Shown: positions 44,261 to 56,087, counted from the stretch's first letter. The stretch is DNA of 64,000 bases from Archangium lipolyticum (GCF_024623785.1 NZ_JANKBZ010000008.1:248001-312000); one strand, 5' to 3'. Translations and numbers: made by a program. The notes: generated from the sequence alone by a model not told the origin.

Positions 44261-45736
44261 TCAGCGCTTTCGAGGGCGTGCGAGAGCCAGGCGATGCACG
44301 GCCTCGCGCAGCTCCTGGGGAGCCAGCGAGGCGAAGCCCAACCGGAAGGCGGAGGGGCCCCGCCCCTCGAGCGCGAAGGAGCGGCCCGGAGTGACGTGCA
44401 CGCCGTGGGAGGCCGCGCGCGCCGCCCAGTCCGCCGTGTCGAGCGTCTCGTCCACCCGAGCCCAGAGCGCGAGTCCCCCAGCGGGAATCTCGAAGTCCAC
44501 GGAGCCGCCGAGCTCGCCGCGCAGCGCCTCCACGAGCGCGTCCCGGCGGACGAGGTACTCCCGGCGGGCCTTGCGCGCGTGACGCTGAAGCTCGCCCTCC
44601 TGTAGCAACTCCGACAGGGCCCGCTCCAACGGCGCATCGCCCTGGCGATCCACCACCGTTCGCAGGGCCGCCAGGGCGCTCACCAGCGGCGCCGGGGCCA
44701 CCACGTAGCCGAGCCTCAATCCCGGAGCGACCAGCTTGGAGAGCGAGCCCACGTAGACGATGCATCCGGCGCGGTCCGAGCTCGCCAGGGGCAGCACGGG
44801 CCTGCCCTCGTAGTGGAACTCGTGGTCGTAGTCGTCTTCCACCACCGCCACGCGGGCCTCGGCGGCCAGGCGCAACAGCTCCATCCTCCGGGCTGCGGTG
44901 AGGGTGACGGTGGTGGGGTACTGGTGGTGCGGCGTCACATAGACGGCACGCACCGGCCGCTTCGCCATCAACGCCTGGAGCGCGTCCACCTTCACCCCCT
45001 GGGCATCCACCGGCAGGCCCACGAGCCGGGCTCCCGCCAGGCGCAGCGCGTCCCAGGCCGGCCGGTACCCAAGCCCCTCGACGGCCACCACATCCCCCGG
45101 GCGGATGAGCGCACGCGCCACGAGGAAGAGGGCCATCTGGCTGCCCCGCGTGACGAGCACGTCGTCCGCTCCGGCGGCGAGCCCCCGCGTGCGGCTGAGC
45201 ATCCCGGCGAGGGCCTCGCGCAGACCGGGCTCTCCGCGCGCATCTCCCACGCCCAGCGTCGTCCGGGCCCGGCTGGTCAGCACCCGCCGGAAGGCACGCG
45301 CCAGCGCCACCGAGGGAGCCAGCCGCACGTCGGGAGCACCATCGTTGAACTCCAGCGTCCCCCTGGGTGGCGGAGCCCCCCGCTCGGGAGCCACCTCCTC
45401 TTGAGGAAAGGAAAAGCCCGGCCGCGAGGGCATCCGCTGACGGGGCGTGCCACCAAACCCCTTCGGTGCCGCCACCGGGAGCGCCGTGGAGACGAAGGTG
45501 CCGCGAGACGGCTCGGCGGAGGCCCACCCCTGGTGGATGAGCTCGCGATAGGCCGCGTCCACCGTGTTGCGGTGCACCCCGAGCGACTGGGACAGCGCCC
45601 GCGTCCCAGGGAGCGCATCGCCCGGGGACAACCTCCCCCGCTCGATGTCACGGACGACGGCGCGCGCCACCTGGACGAAGAGCGGCACGGACGAGGATGG
45701 ATCGACCTCCAGGGTCAGCTTCCAGGTACGCAGCAC
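44261..45736 (-). CDS. MocR/PdxR-type regulator (GntR HTH plus aminotransferase domain)
   Basis: A 491-residue regulator. The N-terminal winged helix is GntR-type (RDIERGRLSPGDALPGTRAL, SLGVHRNTVDAAYRELIHQG), and residues about 115-480 are a fold-type I aminotransferase domain with the PLP lysine in VGSLSKLVAPGLRLGYV and VVEDDYDHEFHY. MocR proteins use PLP or its adduct with an amino acid as effector. The start is taken as the GTG at 45736; a TTG-led extension to 45757 is possible. It diverges from the cupin-DapA pair across about 110 bp and probably controls it. Confidence 0.92.
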   Translation of the reverse strand: MLRTWKLTLEVDPSSSVPLFVQVARAVVRDIERGRLSPGDALPGTRALSQSLGVHRNTVDAAYRELIHQGWASAEPSRGTFVSTALPVAAPKGFGGTPRQRMPSRPGFSFPQEEVAPERGAPPPRGTLEFNDGAPDVRLAPSVALARAFRRVLTSRARTTLGVGDARGEPGLREALAGMLSRTRGLAAGADDVLVTRGSQMALFLVARALIRPGDVVAVEGLGYRPAWDALRLAGARLVGLPVDAQGVKVDALQALMAKRPVRAVYVTPHHQYPTTVTLTAARRMELLRLAAEARVAVVEDDYDHEFHYEGRPVLPLASSDRAGCIVYVGSLSKLVAPGLRLGYVVAPAPLVSALAALRTVVDRQGDAPLERALSELLQEGELQRHARKARREYLVRRDALVEALRGELGGSVDFEIPAGGLALWARVDETLDTADWAARAASHGVHVTPGRSFALEGRGPSAFRLGFASLAPQELREAVHRLALARPRKR

Positions 45737-45849
45737 CGGCCCAGTGTACTTCGCCAAACCGGCTCTTTCGAGGGTGCCGGCCGCTCTCTACCTTTCGCCT
45801 CGCTCGACGCGCGGAAGGAACCGCGCCAGCCACACGAGGAGGCCATTCC

Positions 45850-46359
45850 ATGAGCCAGAGCAGCCATGCCCAGGTCACGAAGTACCACTCCGCGGATTTC
45901 GACAAGACACCACCCCGCCCGCGCGTGGTGATGCCCGACAAGCTCTTCCACCCGGCCGTGGAGGGCGCCGGCCAGAACGAGGGCTACTCGAAGGAGCGCA
46001 AGCACCCCGTCTTCTTCGTGGACCTGCCCTCGCACGCCATCAGCATGACGATCGGCTGGCTGGAGCCGGGCCAGTCCTCCAACCGGCACCGCCACACCTA
46101 CGAGACCGTCCTCTACGTCCTCGAGGGCGAGGGGTACTCGGACATCCACGGCAAGCGCATCCCCTGGAAGGAGGGCGACGCGCTCTACATCCCGGTGTGG
46201 GCCTGGCACAACCACGTCAACACCCACCCCACGAAGCGCGCGCGCTACCTCGCCTGCGAGAACGCCCCCATGCTGCAGAACATGGGAGGCATCGCCCTGC
46301 GCGAGGAGGTGCCCGAGAAGGGCCACACGCTCGCCCACGCCGACGGGGAGGAGGCCTGA
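45850..46359 (+). CDS. Cupin-domain protein
   Basis: A 169-residue single-domain cupin. The metal motif is in GQSSNRHRHTYETVLYVLEGEGYSD, split here as SNRHRHTYETVLYVLEGEG, with HNHVN and PVWAWHNHVN as the second conserved block. Such small cupins are metal-dependent dioxygenases, isomerases or decarboxylases. AGGAGG precedes the ATG. The next gene (DapA-family) starts 1 bp after its stop, so both belong to one catabolic operon, probably regulated by the divergent MocR protein. Substrate unknown. Confidence 0.88.
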   Translation: MSQSSHAQVTKYHSADFDKTPPRPRVVMPDKLFHPAVEGAGQNEGYSKERKHPVFFVDLPSHAISMTIGWLEPGQSSNRHRHTYETVLYVLEGEGYSDIHGKRIPWKEGDALYIPVWAWHNHVNTHPTKRARYLACENAPMLQNMGGIALREEVPEKGHTLAHADGEEA

Positions 46360-46360
46360 C

Positions 46361-47251
46361 ATGAGGCGCAACGTCCCGCTTCACGGCATCATCGGCTACA
46401 CCATCACCCCCTTCCGGAGCGACGGGAAGGTGGACCTCGACACGCTGCGCACGCTCACCACGCGCATGGTGGCCTCGGGCGTCCACGCCATCGCGCCGCT
46501 CGGGAGCACGGGCAGCCTGCCCTATCTGGATGACGAGGAGCGCGAGGCCGTCGCCGCGACGACGGTGAAGGCCGTCGCGGGCCGCGTCCCGGTGATGGTC
46601 GGCGTCTCGAGCCTCACCACCGAGCGGACCGTCCACCACGCCCGCTTCGCCGAGCGCGTGGGCGCGGACGCCGTGATGATCATCCCGATGAGCTACTGGA
46701 AGCTCACCGAGGAGGAGATCTTCCGGCACTTCGACACGGTGGCGCGGGCCACGTCCCTGCCCATCATGGCCTACAACAACCCGGCCACGGGTGGGCTGGA
46801 CATGACGCCGGAGTTCCTCGGGCGGCTGCTCGAGATTCCCAACGTCACCATGGTGAAGGAGAGCACGGGGGACATCGGGCGGATGCACCGCCTGCGCCAG
46901 GTGGCCGGTGAGGAGGTGGCCTTCTACAACGGCTCCAACCCGCTCGCCCTGGCGGCCTTCGCCGCGGGAGCGCGGGGCTGGTGCACCGCCGCGCCCCACC
47001 TCATCCCCGGGCTCACCCTGGAGCTGTACCGGGCGGTGGTGGAGAAGGCCGACCTCGCGGAGGCACGGCGGGTGTTCCAGAAGCAGCTCCCGCTCCTCCA
47101 GTTCATCGTGAAGGGAGGTCTGCCTCGCACGGTGGCGGCGGGGCTGGAGCTGCTCGGGACCGAGGTGGGGCCCCTTCGCGCGCCCCTGCTTCCGCTCCCC
47201 AAGCAGGAGGTGGAAGCCCTGCGGCGCATCCTCACGGCCCTCGAGGCGTGA
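46361..47251 (+). CDS. DapA-family (dihydrodipicolinate synthase/N-acetylneuraminate lyase) aldolase
   Basis: A 296-residue class I aldolase. The Schiff-base lysine is in NVTMVKESTGDIGRM and the catalytic tyrosine in PIMAYNNPATGG; the phosphate/carboxylate loop is GSTGSLPYL, where DapA itself has G-T-T-G. That substitution and the neighbouring cupin and MocR genes suggest a catabolic aldolase or dehydratase acting on a keto-acid or hydroxyproline-like substrate, not lysine synthesis. GGGGAGGAGG precedes the ATG. It converges with a thioredoxin-like gene 12 bp away. Confidence 0.9.
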   Translation: MRRNVPLHGIIGYTITPFRSDGKVDLDTLRTLTTRMVASGVHAIAPLGSTGSLPYLDDEEREAVAATTVKAVAGRVPVMVGVSSLTTERTVHHARFAERVGADAVMIIPMSYWKLTEEEIFRHFDTVARATSLPIMAYNNPATGGLDMTPEFLGRLLEIPNVTMVKESTGDIGRMHRLRQVAGEEVAFYNGSNPLALAAFAAGARGWCTAAPHLIPGLTLELYRAVVEKADLAEARRVFQKQLPLLQFIVKGGLPRTVAAGLELLGTEVGPLRAPLLPLPKQEVEALRRILTALEA

Positions 47252-47263
47252 GGAACGCGCGCC

Positions 47264-47791
47264 TCACAGCCACAGCCGCCAGAGCAGACCGAGACGGGTG
47301 GTGTAGCCGACGACCGCCCGCTCGACGCGGCCCTCGGAGGAGAGGAAGAAGGTGGTGGGGAACTGGTCGACCTGGAAGGCCCGCATGCTCTCCGGACCCC
47401 CCAGGTACACCGGATAGTCCACACCCTGCTCCCGCATGAACCGGCGTACGTCTTCCTCGTCCTCGTAGGCCACCGCCACGGAGACGACGTGCGCCGAATC
47501 TCCCGCGGTGCGCCGGAGCGCCGAGACGTTCGAGGACTCGACCTTGCACACGCCACACCAGGGCGCCCAGAAGGTGAGCACCACCGGCTTGCCGCGCAGC
47601 TCGGACAGCCGCACCTGCTCACCAGAGAGGGTCCGCAAGGCGAGCTCCGGCGCGGCGGTTCCCGCCTTCGGCAGGCGCCGCGTCTGCCAGGCCGCCACCG
47701 CCACCATGACGAGCACCACCAACGTCAGGTCCACGGTCCAGCGCACCCACCAGCGGGTGCGTACTCGATTCCAGGATTCCCTCAGGCCCAC
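47264..47791 (-). CDS. TlpA/ResA-like membrane-anchored thioredoxin
   Basis: A 175-residue protein with one N-terminal transmembrane helix (about 19-38, VDLTLVVLVMVAVAAWQ) and a periplasmic thioredoxin domain with active site FWAPWCGVCKVES (WCGVC). ELALRTLSGEQVRLSELRGKPVVLTF is the typical TlpA/AhpC-TSA lead-in and QFPTTFFLSSEGRV has the cis-proline. It probably reduces disulfides outside the membrane, for example apocytochrome c cysteines. Start is a GTG at 47791. Divergent from the FUSC gene across 172 bp that must hold both promoters. Confidence 0.9.
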   Translation of the reverse strand: MGLRESWNRVRTRWWVRWTVDLTLVVLVMVAVAAWQTRRLPKAGTAAPELALRTLSGEQVRLSELRGKPVVLTFWAPWCGVCKVESSNVSALRRTAGDSAHVVSVAVAYEDEEDVRRFMREQGVDYPVYLGGPESMRAFQVDQFPTTFFLSSEGRVERAVVGYTTRLGLLWRLWL

Positions 47792-47963
47792 CCGTGTCCG
47801 TCCTCGGTTCCGGTTGCGACGGAAGCACTCCGTCCTCCGGACAGTCTACGCCGGGAAAGGGGCCAACGGGCCCACCACGGACCCCTCCCCCACCAGCCGG
47901 CCAGACAGCCGGGTGAGCAGATAGGCTCTTCCATCCGCACCCTCCTCGGAAAAGAGGACCGGA

Positions 47964-50111
47964 TTGCGATACCCGAAGCGCCTTCTTCATCCCAAATACC
48001 TGTGGGACCTCTTCGTGACCTCCGACCCGGATCTGGGCCGGTTGCGGATGGGGCTGCGCTCCGTACTGGGCGCCGGCCTGTCCGCCCTCATCATCTCCCA
48101 GCTGGCCAGCCTGCTGGGCGAGCCGCCCACCGTCACCATGGTGGGAATCATGATGGGGATGATGGGGTCCCAGCTCGCGACGGACCCATCCCCTCGCGAG
48201 CAGCGCCGCACCACCCTCCTCATGGCACTGCCGGCCATCGCGGCGATCCTCCTGGGGACACTCACCTCGCACATCCCCCTGCTCGGCGCGGCGGCCTTCG
48301 CGGTGACGATCTTCATCGCCACCTTCGTGCGGCGGTTCGGGCCCCGGGGGCTCGCGCTCGGGATGATCGGCTTCTTCGCCTTCTTCAACGCGCTCTACTT
48401 CCACGCGCAGGCGGCGCAGGTGCCGGCCCTCGTTGGCGCCATCGTGGTCGCGATCTGCATCGCCTACGCGGTCCGGTTCGTGCTCATCCGTGACCGCCCC
48501 AGGCTCGACCTCCACCGCTTCGTCCGCTCGTTCCGCAAGACGGTCGGCATCGTGCTCTGGGAGCTCACGGACGTCCCCGCCCACCCGCGATTGACCCGTT
48601 CCCTCATGCGCCGGTTCCGCCGAGAAGCCGATCGCCTGAACGACGCGGCGCTCGCGGTGGAGGATCTGCTCGCCCGCTGCCAGCCCGCCCTCCGGCTGCG
48701 GATCTTCGATCTGGAGCTCGCGACCGACCGGGTGATCGCCGCGGTCCGCCAGATCGTGGAATCGGGCGCGCTGGCGCGGGAAGCGCGCAAGGAGGTCCGA
48801 GCGGCCCTCGTCGCCGCGCACACCGCCGTGCGGAATGGAGACCCGGCCGCGCGGCGCTTGATGGAGGAGCACCTCGAGCACCTGCGTGCGTTCGTGCCGG
48901 GCGCGGCCGACCCCGAGCAGGCCCTGGCGGATGCCCGGCGCTTCGGCACCTCCATCACGGACCTGGTGGAGGCCGCGGCCAATCTCCCGGACGAAATCCC
49001 CCGGCTCGCACCGGGACAGACCGCCGCCCCGAATGCCCCCATCCCGAAGGCGGGCACGGGCCCGGCAACGGCGCCTCCGGAGAATGGCTTCCATCCCTCG
49101 ACGCGCCAGGCGATCCAGGCCACCGTGGCGAGCGTGCTCGCAATGGTGGTGGGCCATGCGGTGTCCCCCGAGCGCTGGTACTGGGCGGTCATCACCGCGT
49201 TCGTCATCTTCACCCGGACGAGGACGCTCGGAGAGACCCTGCTCCGAGGCTGGTCCCGGGTGCTCGGGACCTTCCTGGGGGTCATCGGTGGGGTGCTGCT
49301 CGCGGGGCTCGTCAGCGGACACCGCGTCGTCGAGCTCGTGAGCGTCTTCGTCTGCGTCTTCTTCGGCTTCTATCTGATCCGCATCTCGTACGGGTGGATG
49401 GTCTTCTGGTTCACCATGATGCTGTCGATCCTCTACAGCCTGCTCGGCCGTTTCACGCCCGACCTCCTCTACCTGCGCATCGAGGAGACGGTGATCGGCG
49501 CGGGCCTCGGGATGCTCATCGCCACCTTCCTCTTCCCGGAGCGGACGACGGTGTACATCCACGCAACCGCGAAGCAGGTCCTGTCCGCGGTCAGCGACTA
49601 CCTCGAGGAGGCCGTGGTGAACCGCTCGACGGACTCCGACCCGGCCCGGTTGATCGACTCGGCGCGGACCCTCGATGCGCGCCTGCGCGATCTACGCACG
49701 GCGGCACGTCCCCTCACCGGGCCCTTCGTCCGGTTCGCGCCAGGGACGGCGCGCAGGGTCCATTCGGTGTCCGAGCTCGCCGTCTTCGTCCGGCACCTCG
49801 CGATGGGCAAGGGCGTCCTGCAGGTGCACGAGGAAGTGCGCGGATTGATCCGCGAGGCGGGGGCCAGGCTCGCGGGCAATGCGCGTGCGCTCGCACAGTC
49901 ACTGGGCGAGGATGAACAGCCCGCGTTGGAGTCCGCGGCCGGGCTGCTCGCGAAGGCCCGGAGCTCGCTCGTGGGAGAGGAGACACTCCGGAAAGGTCCG
50001 GCGAGCCCGCCCGTCCTGCTGCACTGGCTGGCGCGCGTGGATGACACCCTCAACGTCCTGGCCAAGACCGTGGGCCCCCTCCCCAGGGGCCCCGTGCCAC
50101 AGCGGGCATAG
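47964..50111 (+). CDS. FUSC-family membrane transporter
   Basis: A 715-residue inner-membrane protein of the FUSC/aromatic-acid-exporter type (YccS, AaeB relatives). Two hydrophobic blocks, about 30-180 and 385-520, each with five to six helices (GLSALIISQLASLLG, MVGIMMGMMGSQLATDP; ATVASVLAMVVGHAVSPERW, VFVCVFFGFYLIRISYGW), flank a cytoplasmic helical region (about 190-375). RWYWAVITAFVIFTRTRTLGETLLRGWSR, split around RTRTLGETLLRG, is the FUSC signature. The start is a TTG at 47964 with AAGAGGA upstream; ATG 48048 is an alternative. Likely exports organic acids or toxic compounds. Converges with the cytochrome gene 4 bp away. Confidence 0.87.
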   Translation: MRYPKRLLHPKYLWDLFVTSDPDLGRLRMGLRSVLGAGLSALIISQLASLLGEPPTVTMVGIMMGMMGSQLATDPSPREQRRTTLLMALPAIAAILLGTLTSHIPLLGAAAFAVTIFIATFVRRFGPRGLALGMIGFFAFFNALYFHAQAAQVPALVGAIVVAICIAYAVRFVLIRDRPRLDLHRFVRSFRKTVGIVLWELTDVPAHPRLTRSLMRRFRREADRLNDAALAVEDLLARCQPALRLRIFDLELATDRVIAAVRQIVESGALAREARKEVRAALVAAHTAVRNGDPAARRLMEEHLEHLRAFVPGAADPEQALADARRFGTSITDLVEAAANLPDEIPRLAPGQTAAPNAPIPKAGTGPATAPPENGFHPSTRQAIQATVASVLAMVVGHAVSPERWYWAVITAFVIFTRTRTLGETLLRGWSRVLGTFLGVIGGVLLAGLVSGHRVVELVSVFVCVFFGFYLIRISYGWMVFWFTMMLSILYSLLGRFTPDLLYLRIEETVIGAGLGMLIATFLFPERTTVYIHATAKQVLSAVSDYLEEAVVNRSTDSDPARLIDSARTLDARLRDLRTAARPLTGPFVRFAPGTARRVHSVSELAVFVRHLAMGKGVLQVHEEVRGLIREAGARLAGNARALAQSLGEDEQPALESAAGLLAKARSSLVGEETLRKGPASPPVLLHWLARVDDTLNVLAKTVGPLPRGPVPQRA

Positions 50112-50115
50112 AACG

Positions 50116-51888
50116 TCAGAGTGACTTCAGGTACTCGAGCAGGTCGCGCTTCTCCTCGTCGGACAGGGAGGTTCCATACTCGTGCCCCGCGTTGCCGTTG
50201 CCGGGCATCGACACGTCGAAGACGAAGCGCGGCGTGCCGGAGACCTCGGTGACGTAGCCGACCCGCTCCGGGTCGTACTCCTGCTGGCCGACGGGGAAGC
50301 GCGCCGGACGCGCCGAGGCTGGCTGGAGCAGGTGCCACAGCGTGGGCACGGAGCCGTTGTGCAGGTACGGCGGAGTCGCCCAGACGCCACCCAGTGGCCG
50401 GGCCACGTACCCCTCGGGAGCGCGCCAGTAGATGAGGCCAGGGTCCAACGGTTGGATCTCCTCGGCCTTCATCCCCTCGCGCGCATACGCCCGTTGCTTC
50501 ACCCGCGCGAGCAGGTCCTGCAGCGCGGAGGGGAACGGCAGACCCTCCACCTCCGCCCCGAAGCTCCGGGCCCGGTTCCCATCGGTGCGCACCTCGGTGA
50601 GGGGCACCACGCTCCCCGTGGGGCCATGGCAGCTCTGGCACTCGCGCGCGAAGAGCTGGCCGCCGCGCTCGATGCGCGCCGGGTCCAACCTCCCGAAGAC
50701 GTCCCCAGGCCACCGGGGCGATTCAATCTTGCGCGAGAGCCGCTCCAGCTCCGCCAGGTTGCGCGGAAGCACGGAGGACGCGAAGGTCTTCGGATCGACC
50801 GTCGCGCCCATGCCGAGCGCCTGGCCGATGTTGCGCTCCATCATCGCGTTGGTGTTCCCGTCCCAGTGCAGCCACGGCTGCGTCTGGAACTCCCAGAGGC
50901 AGGGGAAGCTCACCGGGGACACGAGCACCCCCGCCGCCCTGGGCCCGAAGAGCACGCCGCGCGCCACCCCGAAGGCGTCGACCCGGCCAGGGCCCGCGTA
51001 GGTGCCGAACTTCAGCTTGCCCAGGCGCATGAAGTACAGCAGGTGCCCCCGCAGCAGACGGATGGCATCCGGAACGGTGCGAACCTGCTTCTGGCTCAGC
51101 TCATGGACGTACTGCGTGAGCTGTTCATCGAACTCCCGCACACGCTCCGGCTCCGGCCCGAGCGTCGGAGGCGCACAGGGCGACGGCGTCTGGGAACCGC
51201 AGTACCACTCCACCTGGGCCACGAGCTTCTCCTGGGCGCTCGAGTCCCCATCCGGCGTCAGGTCCGTGTCGGGATAGGCCGCCTGCAACCGCGCGGCGTC
51301 CACCGGTCCGCCTCGCTTCTGCCCGGGCAGGTGCAGGGCCAGCCGCTGGAGGAAATCCAGGAGCCGCGTCCGCTCCGCGAGCGTCCTGGACATGACCTCC
51401 ACTGCTTCCCGGTTGAAGTCCTCCATGCTGAGGAGGCCCGGCGCACCATCCACCCTCACCCGGGCCCCCCGGTAATGGAACTCGCCCACGTGGCAGGCGG
51501 CACAGTTGACGCCCACGCGCGCCGCGGGCTGACGCTCGCTGGCCGGGACGAGCGCCATTCCCACCGGCAATCCCTCGGGGTTGTCGGGGTCCGCCAGCAG
51601 ACCGAAGCGCTCGGGCTCATCCAGGAAGGACTGGAACCCGTTCACCCTCCCCTCCAGGGTGCCGCGGTTCGGAAGCGCGCGGAGGACCGCGAGCCAGAGC
51701 AGCTCGTTGCCCTGGGGCAGGTGGTAGAACTCCTGGCGCTCGCGCCGCGACAGCCCGCCCTCTCCGCTGCCGCCCGTTCCCGTACCGGGCCCGGGTGACG
51801 GAGGTGCGCGTGGCGCCGAGGCACAGCTCCCCATCACTCCCGCGAGGACCAGCCAGACGAGCACCCCCCGGACCTTCTTGCCGTCCAT
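50116..51888 (-). CDS. Di-haem c-type cytochrome lipoprotein (RoxA/RoxB or di-haem peroxidase-like)
   Basis: A 590-residue exported protein with lipobox VMGSC (Cys22). Two covalent haem sites are seen: VGVNCAACHVGEFHY and FARECQSCHGPTGSV. Additional marks are EFYHLPQGNELL, WLHWDGNTNAMMERNIGQAL, and ATPPYLHNGSVPTLWHLLQP near the end. The double CXXCH, the size, and the H-W-D-G-N-T segment resemble rubber oxygenases (RoxA/RoxB), known from Xanthomonas with homologues in myxobacteria, and more distantly bacterial di-haem peroxidases (which are shorter). GGAGGTGG precedes the ATG. The substrate cannot be decided here. Confidence 0.82.
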   Translation of the reverse strand: MDGKKVRGVLVWLVLAGVMGSCASAPRAPPSPGPGTGTGGSGEGGLSRRERQEFYHLPQGNELLWLAVLRALPNRGTLEGRVNGFQSFLDEPERFGLLADPDNPEGLPVGMALVPASERQPAARVGVNCAACHVGEFHYRGARVRVDGAPGLLSMEDFNREAVEVMSRTLAERTRLLDFLQRLALHLPGQKRGGPVDAARLQAAYPDTDLTPDGDSSAQEKLVAQVEWYCGSQTPSPCAPPTLGPEPERVREFDEQLTQYVHELSQKQVRTVPDAIRLLRGHLLYFMRLGKLKFGTYAGPGRVDAFGVARGVLFGPRAAGVLVSPVSFPCLWEFQTQPWLHWDGNTNAMMERNIGQALGMGATVDPKTFASSVLPRNLAELERLSRKIESPRWPGDVFGRLDPARIERGGQLFARECQSCHGPTGSVVPLTEVRTDGNRARSFGAEVEGLPFPSALQDLLARVKQRAYAREGMKAEEIQPLDPGLIYWRAPEGYVARPLGGVWATPPYLHNGSVPTLWHLLQPASARPARFPVGQQEYDPERVGYVTEVSGTPRFVFDVSMPGNGNAGHEYGTSLSDEEKRDLLEYLKSL

Positions 51889-52071
51889 ACCGCCACCTCC
51901 GCGTCTCCGCCGAGTGAGAAACAGGCCCGCCCTACTTGGGAAGTCCCTCGACGCGGTTCAAGTGAGAAAGGGGCCACCCAGACCCGGGAACGATGGAAGG
52001 CCCCAGTGTCCGACAGTGGCGTGGTCCAGAAGGGAGGCTTGCCCGGTTCGATTCCGCTCGAGCCACGCGGC

Positions 52072-53508
52072 TCAGGGTCCCGTGCGCGACGGTGGAGCAC
52101 CGAAATCCAGCGTGTACTCGCGCGTCACACGGGAGAGCTTGCGCTCCAGACGCTCGATGCGGCGCCGCGATGCGTCGGCGCCCTCGGCGGACGCGGCGAG
52201 CCGCGCGTGTTGCAGGGCTCGCGGGAGATCCTTGAGGTCATGCTCGTACAGCTTGGCCAGCGAGAGGTGCAGCGGCGCCGCCTTCTCCCCCCGGGCCGAG
52301 GCGAGCGCCTTGTGCAGGTTCTCCGCCGCCGTCTGGTCATCCCCCACCCGGCGAGACAGACGGGAGGCCAGCGCGAGCGCCTCGACGCCCACCGCCCCCG
52401 GGTCTCCCGCGGCGGCGGCCCGGGCGAAGGCATGGGCGCGCTCGTAGTCCCGTGCCCGCAGGGCCACCCCCGCGAAGCCGAGCAGGTCGCGCGGATCCTC
52501 TCCCTCCGCGCCGCTCGCCCGGAAGCGCCGCACCAGCACGCCCAGCAGCGCCGCCAGCAGCAGGAGGTCGTTCGCGTTGTGCTCCAGCACCGGCGTCAGG
52601 GCCGAGCCGTCCGAGCCGCGCAGGAAGCGGAAGTAGAGGTCTGGAATCAGCGCGCCGTCCACGTCATCCACCCGGTGGTAGCCGAGCACCTGCTCCTCCA
52701 GGTGCACCAGCCGCGTCCCCGAGCCGCGGTACTTGAAGACACGGCGCGCGCAGTGCAGCAGGTCCAGGTGCGGCAGCTCGGCGGGTGGAGGCACGCGGTT
52801 GAGCACGAAGCGCGTGCGCAACAGCGGCCAGTCGAAGCTCTTGCCGTTGAACGTCACCAGGCAGGAGGACTCCGCCATGCGCTCGGCCAGCACGCGCAGC
52901 ATGGGCGCCTCCTCGCCCAGCCGGCGAAGGAAGAGCTGGTGCACGCGCAGCGAGCGGCCCTCGAACCACGCGAGCCCCACCAGGAACGGCACGGTGCCCG
53001 TTCCCCCCGCGAGCCCGGTCGTCTCCGTGTCCAGGAAGAGCATCCGCTGGAAGTCCACGCCCGCGAGCCCCGGCTGGAGCGCGAGGCTGGCCACCAGCGG
53101 CGCCTCCACGTCCAGGGCCTCGGCGAGCGGCGCGCTGCCGTGCTGGTGGTCCGGTGGGAGCACGCGCTCGGCGACGTGGACCACGCCGTGAGGCGTCGTG
53201 CGCGGCTCGGCGGGCAGAGGGCCCGGACGCGGACGCGGCGCGGCGGAAGGACCCCGGCGCGCGACCGCCGCATCCTGACGCTCGGCCCAGTCGCCGAGCA
53301 TCCGGCGCAGCGCGACGATTCGCGGGTCCGGCTCCTTCCGGGGCGGCTCCGGAGCGGGAGGTGCCTCCACCGGAGCGGCGGGCACATCCACCGCTGGAGC
53401 AACGGACGCCTCCGGCTCCGGGGCTTCCGGAGCGGGAGACGGACTGGCTCCCGGCTTGCCACCGGGGCCGATACCACCGAGCCGTGCCAGCTTGCGCTTC
53501 AGGTCCAC
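52072..53508 (-). CDS. YprB/MrfB-like RNase H-fold exonuclease with TPR tail
   Basis: A 478-residue protein. Residues about 20-65 are an Ala/Pro/Glu linker; about 150-340 is a DEDD exonuclease domain with FLDTETTGLAGGTGTVPFLV, LVTFNGKSFDWPLL and the late motif VLEHNANDLLLLAALL; the C-terminal 130 residues are TPR-like helices (ARDYERAHAFARAAAAGDP, AAENLHKALASA). The order matches B. subtilis YprB (MrfB), which acts with the helicase YprA (MrfA) in mitomycin C damage repair. The helicase gene lies 12 bp upstream on the same strand. Start is a GTG with GCGAGG upstream. Confidence 0.88.
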   Translation of the reverse strand: MDLKRKLARLGGIGPGGKPGASPSPAPEAPEPEASVAPAVDVPAAPVEAPPAPEPPRKEPDPRIVALRRMLGDWAERQDAAVARRGPSAAPRPRPGPLPAEPRTTPHGVVHVAERVLPPDHQHGSAPLAEALDVEAPLVASLALQPGLAGVDFQRMLFLDTETTGLAGGTGTVPFLVGLAWFEGRSLRVHQLFLRRLGEEAPMLRVLAERMAESSCLVTFNGKSFDWPLLRTRFVLNRVPPPAELPHLDLLHCARRVFKYRGSGTRLVHLEEQVLGYHRVDDVDGALIPDLYFRFLRGSDGSALTPVLEHNANDLLLLAALLGVLVRRFRASGAEGEDPRDLLGFAGVALRARDYERAHAFARAAAAGDPGAVGVEALALASRLSRRVGDDQTAAENLHKALASARGEKAAPLHLSLAKLYEHDLKDLPRALQHARLAASAEGADASRRRIERLERKLSRVTREYTLDFGAPPSRTGP

Positions 53509-53520
53509 GGCACGCCTCGC

Positions 53521-55938
<2,418 letters not shown>

Positions 55939-55949
55939 GGAGCGGGGCA

Positions 55950-55957
55950 CTGTACAG
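55950..55957. promoter_or_regulatory. CTGTACAG palindrome upstream of the helicase start
   Basis: A perfect 8-bp palindrome 11 bases before the helicase ATG, in the position of the ribosome site or operator. The half-site CTGT/ACAG recalls SOS boxes of enterobacteria, but the spacing is wrong for a known LexA site. Recorded because the operon is repair-related. Confidence 0.25.
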
Positions 55958-56070
55958 ACGTGCACCCGGCGAGGCAACGCGCGAGCGCTCCCCTCCCCCA
56001 CCGGGACTCCGGCGAGCGTCGTGACGTGGACTTCCGAGGGCAACCCCCCATTGCGGCCCCCGGAGCCCCA

Positions 56071-56085
56071 GCGCACGTTGTGCGC
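56071..56085. promoter_or_regulatory. GCGCAC-GTT-GTGCGC inverted repeat
   Basis: Perfect 6-bp arms with a 3-bp centre, ending 2 bases before the ATG of the phosphoribosyltransferase gene. It replaces the ribosome-binding region there and could be an operator or an mRNA hairpin. Confidence 0.45.
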
Positions 56086-56087
56086 AA

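Noticed and set aside
40893-45527. Open frame of more than 1500 codons on the minus strand across several plus-strand genes
   Set aside because: It is antisense to the unknown gene, zwf and part of the aminotransferase region, has low-complexity Arg/Gly/Ala/His content, and no domain; long antisense frames are expected at this GC content.
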